Shown here one piece after another: positions 63,988-64,000 of a stretch of 64,000 nucleotides of DNA. Position 1 is the first letter of the stretch; each line of letters starts with the position of its first letter. Source of the stretch: Stutzerimonas stutzeri (GTDB taxonomy: Bacteria; Pseudomonadota; Gammaproteobacteria; Pseudomonadales; Pseudomonadaceae). The DNA lies in the NCBI RefSeq assembly GCF_024448895.1, contig NZ_JAMOIC010000019.1:30892-94891 (forward strand), in the 5' to 3' direction. The notes under the pieces were generated by a model. That model did not search any database. It was not told the DNA's origin and worked only from the letters and a program-made list of their open reading frames with translations. The translations under genes and the position numbers were made by a program.

Positions 63988-64000
63988 ATGGACTCTCCCC
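63988..64000 (+). mobile_element. Left end of a second IS1111-attC-type element
   Basis: ATGGACTCTCCCC at the window edge equals the inverted end of the remnant at 61362-61374. It is placed in the L'' arm of attC C, and the transposase should read rightwards, outside the window. Confidence 0.75.

Noticed and set aside
63981-63992. Degenerate R'' box GTAATGGAC for attC C
   Set aside because: The bases belong to the IS end ATGGACTCTCCCC, which explains the departure from the attC consensus.

Overview
The window is about 62% GC over most of its length. It looks like chromosome from a Pseudomonas of the stutzeri group (Stutzerimonas). The evidence is Pseudomonas-type gene neighbourhoods (trpS-zapE, ampD-ampE-chemoreceptor, dksA2-zigA-DUF1826, rutABCDEF), Pseudomonas REP palindromes, and a cassette array at the right end with the attC and IS1111 features known from P. 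stutzeri integrons. The species assignment is inference; no rRNA or tRNA gene was found.

Layout. 0-6 kb: DUF1631 protein (cut by the left edge), nadC, zapG/yhcB, a small alpha/beta hydrolase, trpS and zapE. 6-12.6 kb: GlxA-type regulator, nfi, ampD-ampE, a chemoreceptor, and a DUF5872-DUF3140 gene pair. 12.7-16 kb: TatD nuclease, ada, RIO kinase. 16-22 kb: REP elements, then an RND efflux operon (adaptor, pump, outer-membrane factor). 22-26.5 kb: ferritin FtnA, a chemoreceptor, mqo. 26.7-30 kb: copper module cueR, copA, copZ with two matching CueR promoters. 30-36.7 kb: TetR/Bcr-type MFS pair with a TtgR-like operator, zinc-type alcohol dehydrogenase/LysR pair, adenine deaminase, a small lipoprotein and YigZ. 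36.8-39.5 kb: a cysteine-packed copper-binding protein and a Zur-box operon dksA2-zigA-DUF1826 for zinc starvation. 39.8-45 kb: pyrimidine-degradation operon rutABCDEF with divergent rutR and a RutR palindrome; no rutG is present. 45-58.9 kb: accessory metabolism and regulators (two GFA proteins, two VOC proteins, MFS, GlxA and AraC regulators, AhpD-like protein, CNNM/CorC protein, phytase-like protein, two PQQ-type sugar dehydrogenases, DUF2231 protein).

58.9-64 kb is different in kind. RidA and GNAT genes lead into the distal end of a chromosomal integron. Three nearly identical attC sites (one cut by an IS end), one half attC and one degraded site separate small, lower-GC cassette genes, all on the minus strand. 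The integrase and attI should therefore lie to the right, beyond base 64000. Two insertion-sequence ends with the same 13-bp terminal sequence sit in attC arms: one belongs to a truncated IS1111-type transposase remnant, and the other begins a second copy at the window edge. The full cassettes encode an ankyrin-like lipoprotein, a TonB/TolA-C-like lipoprotein and a two-helix membrane protein, all of unknown function. This is the most novel part of the window.

CDS starts were chosen by ribosome binding site and family length, so many are shorter than the longest open frame.
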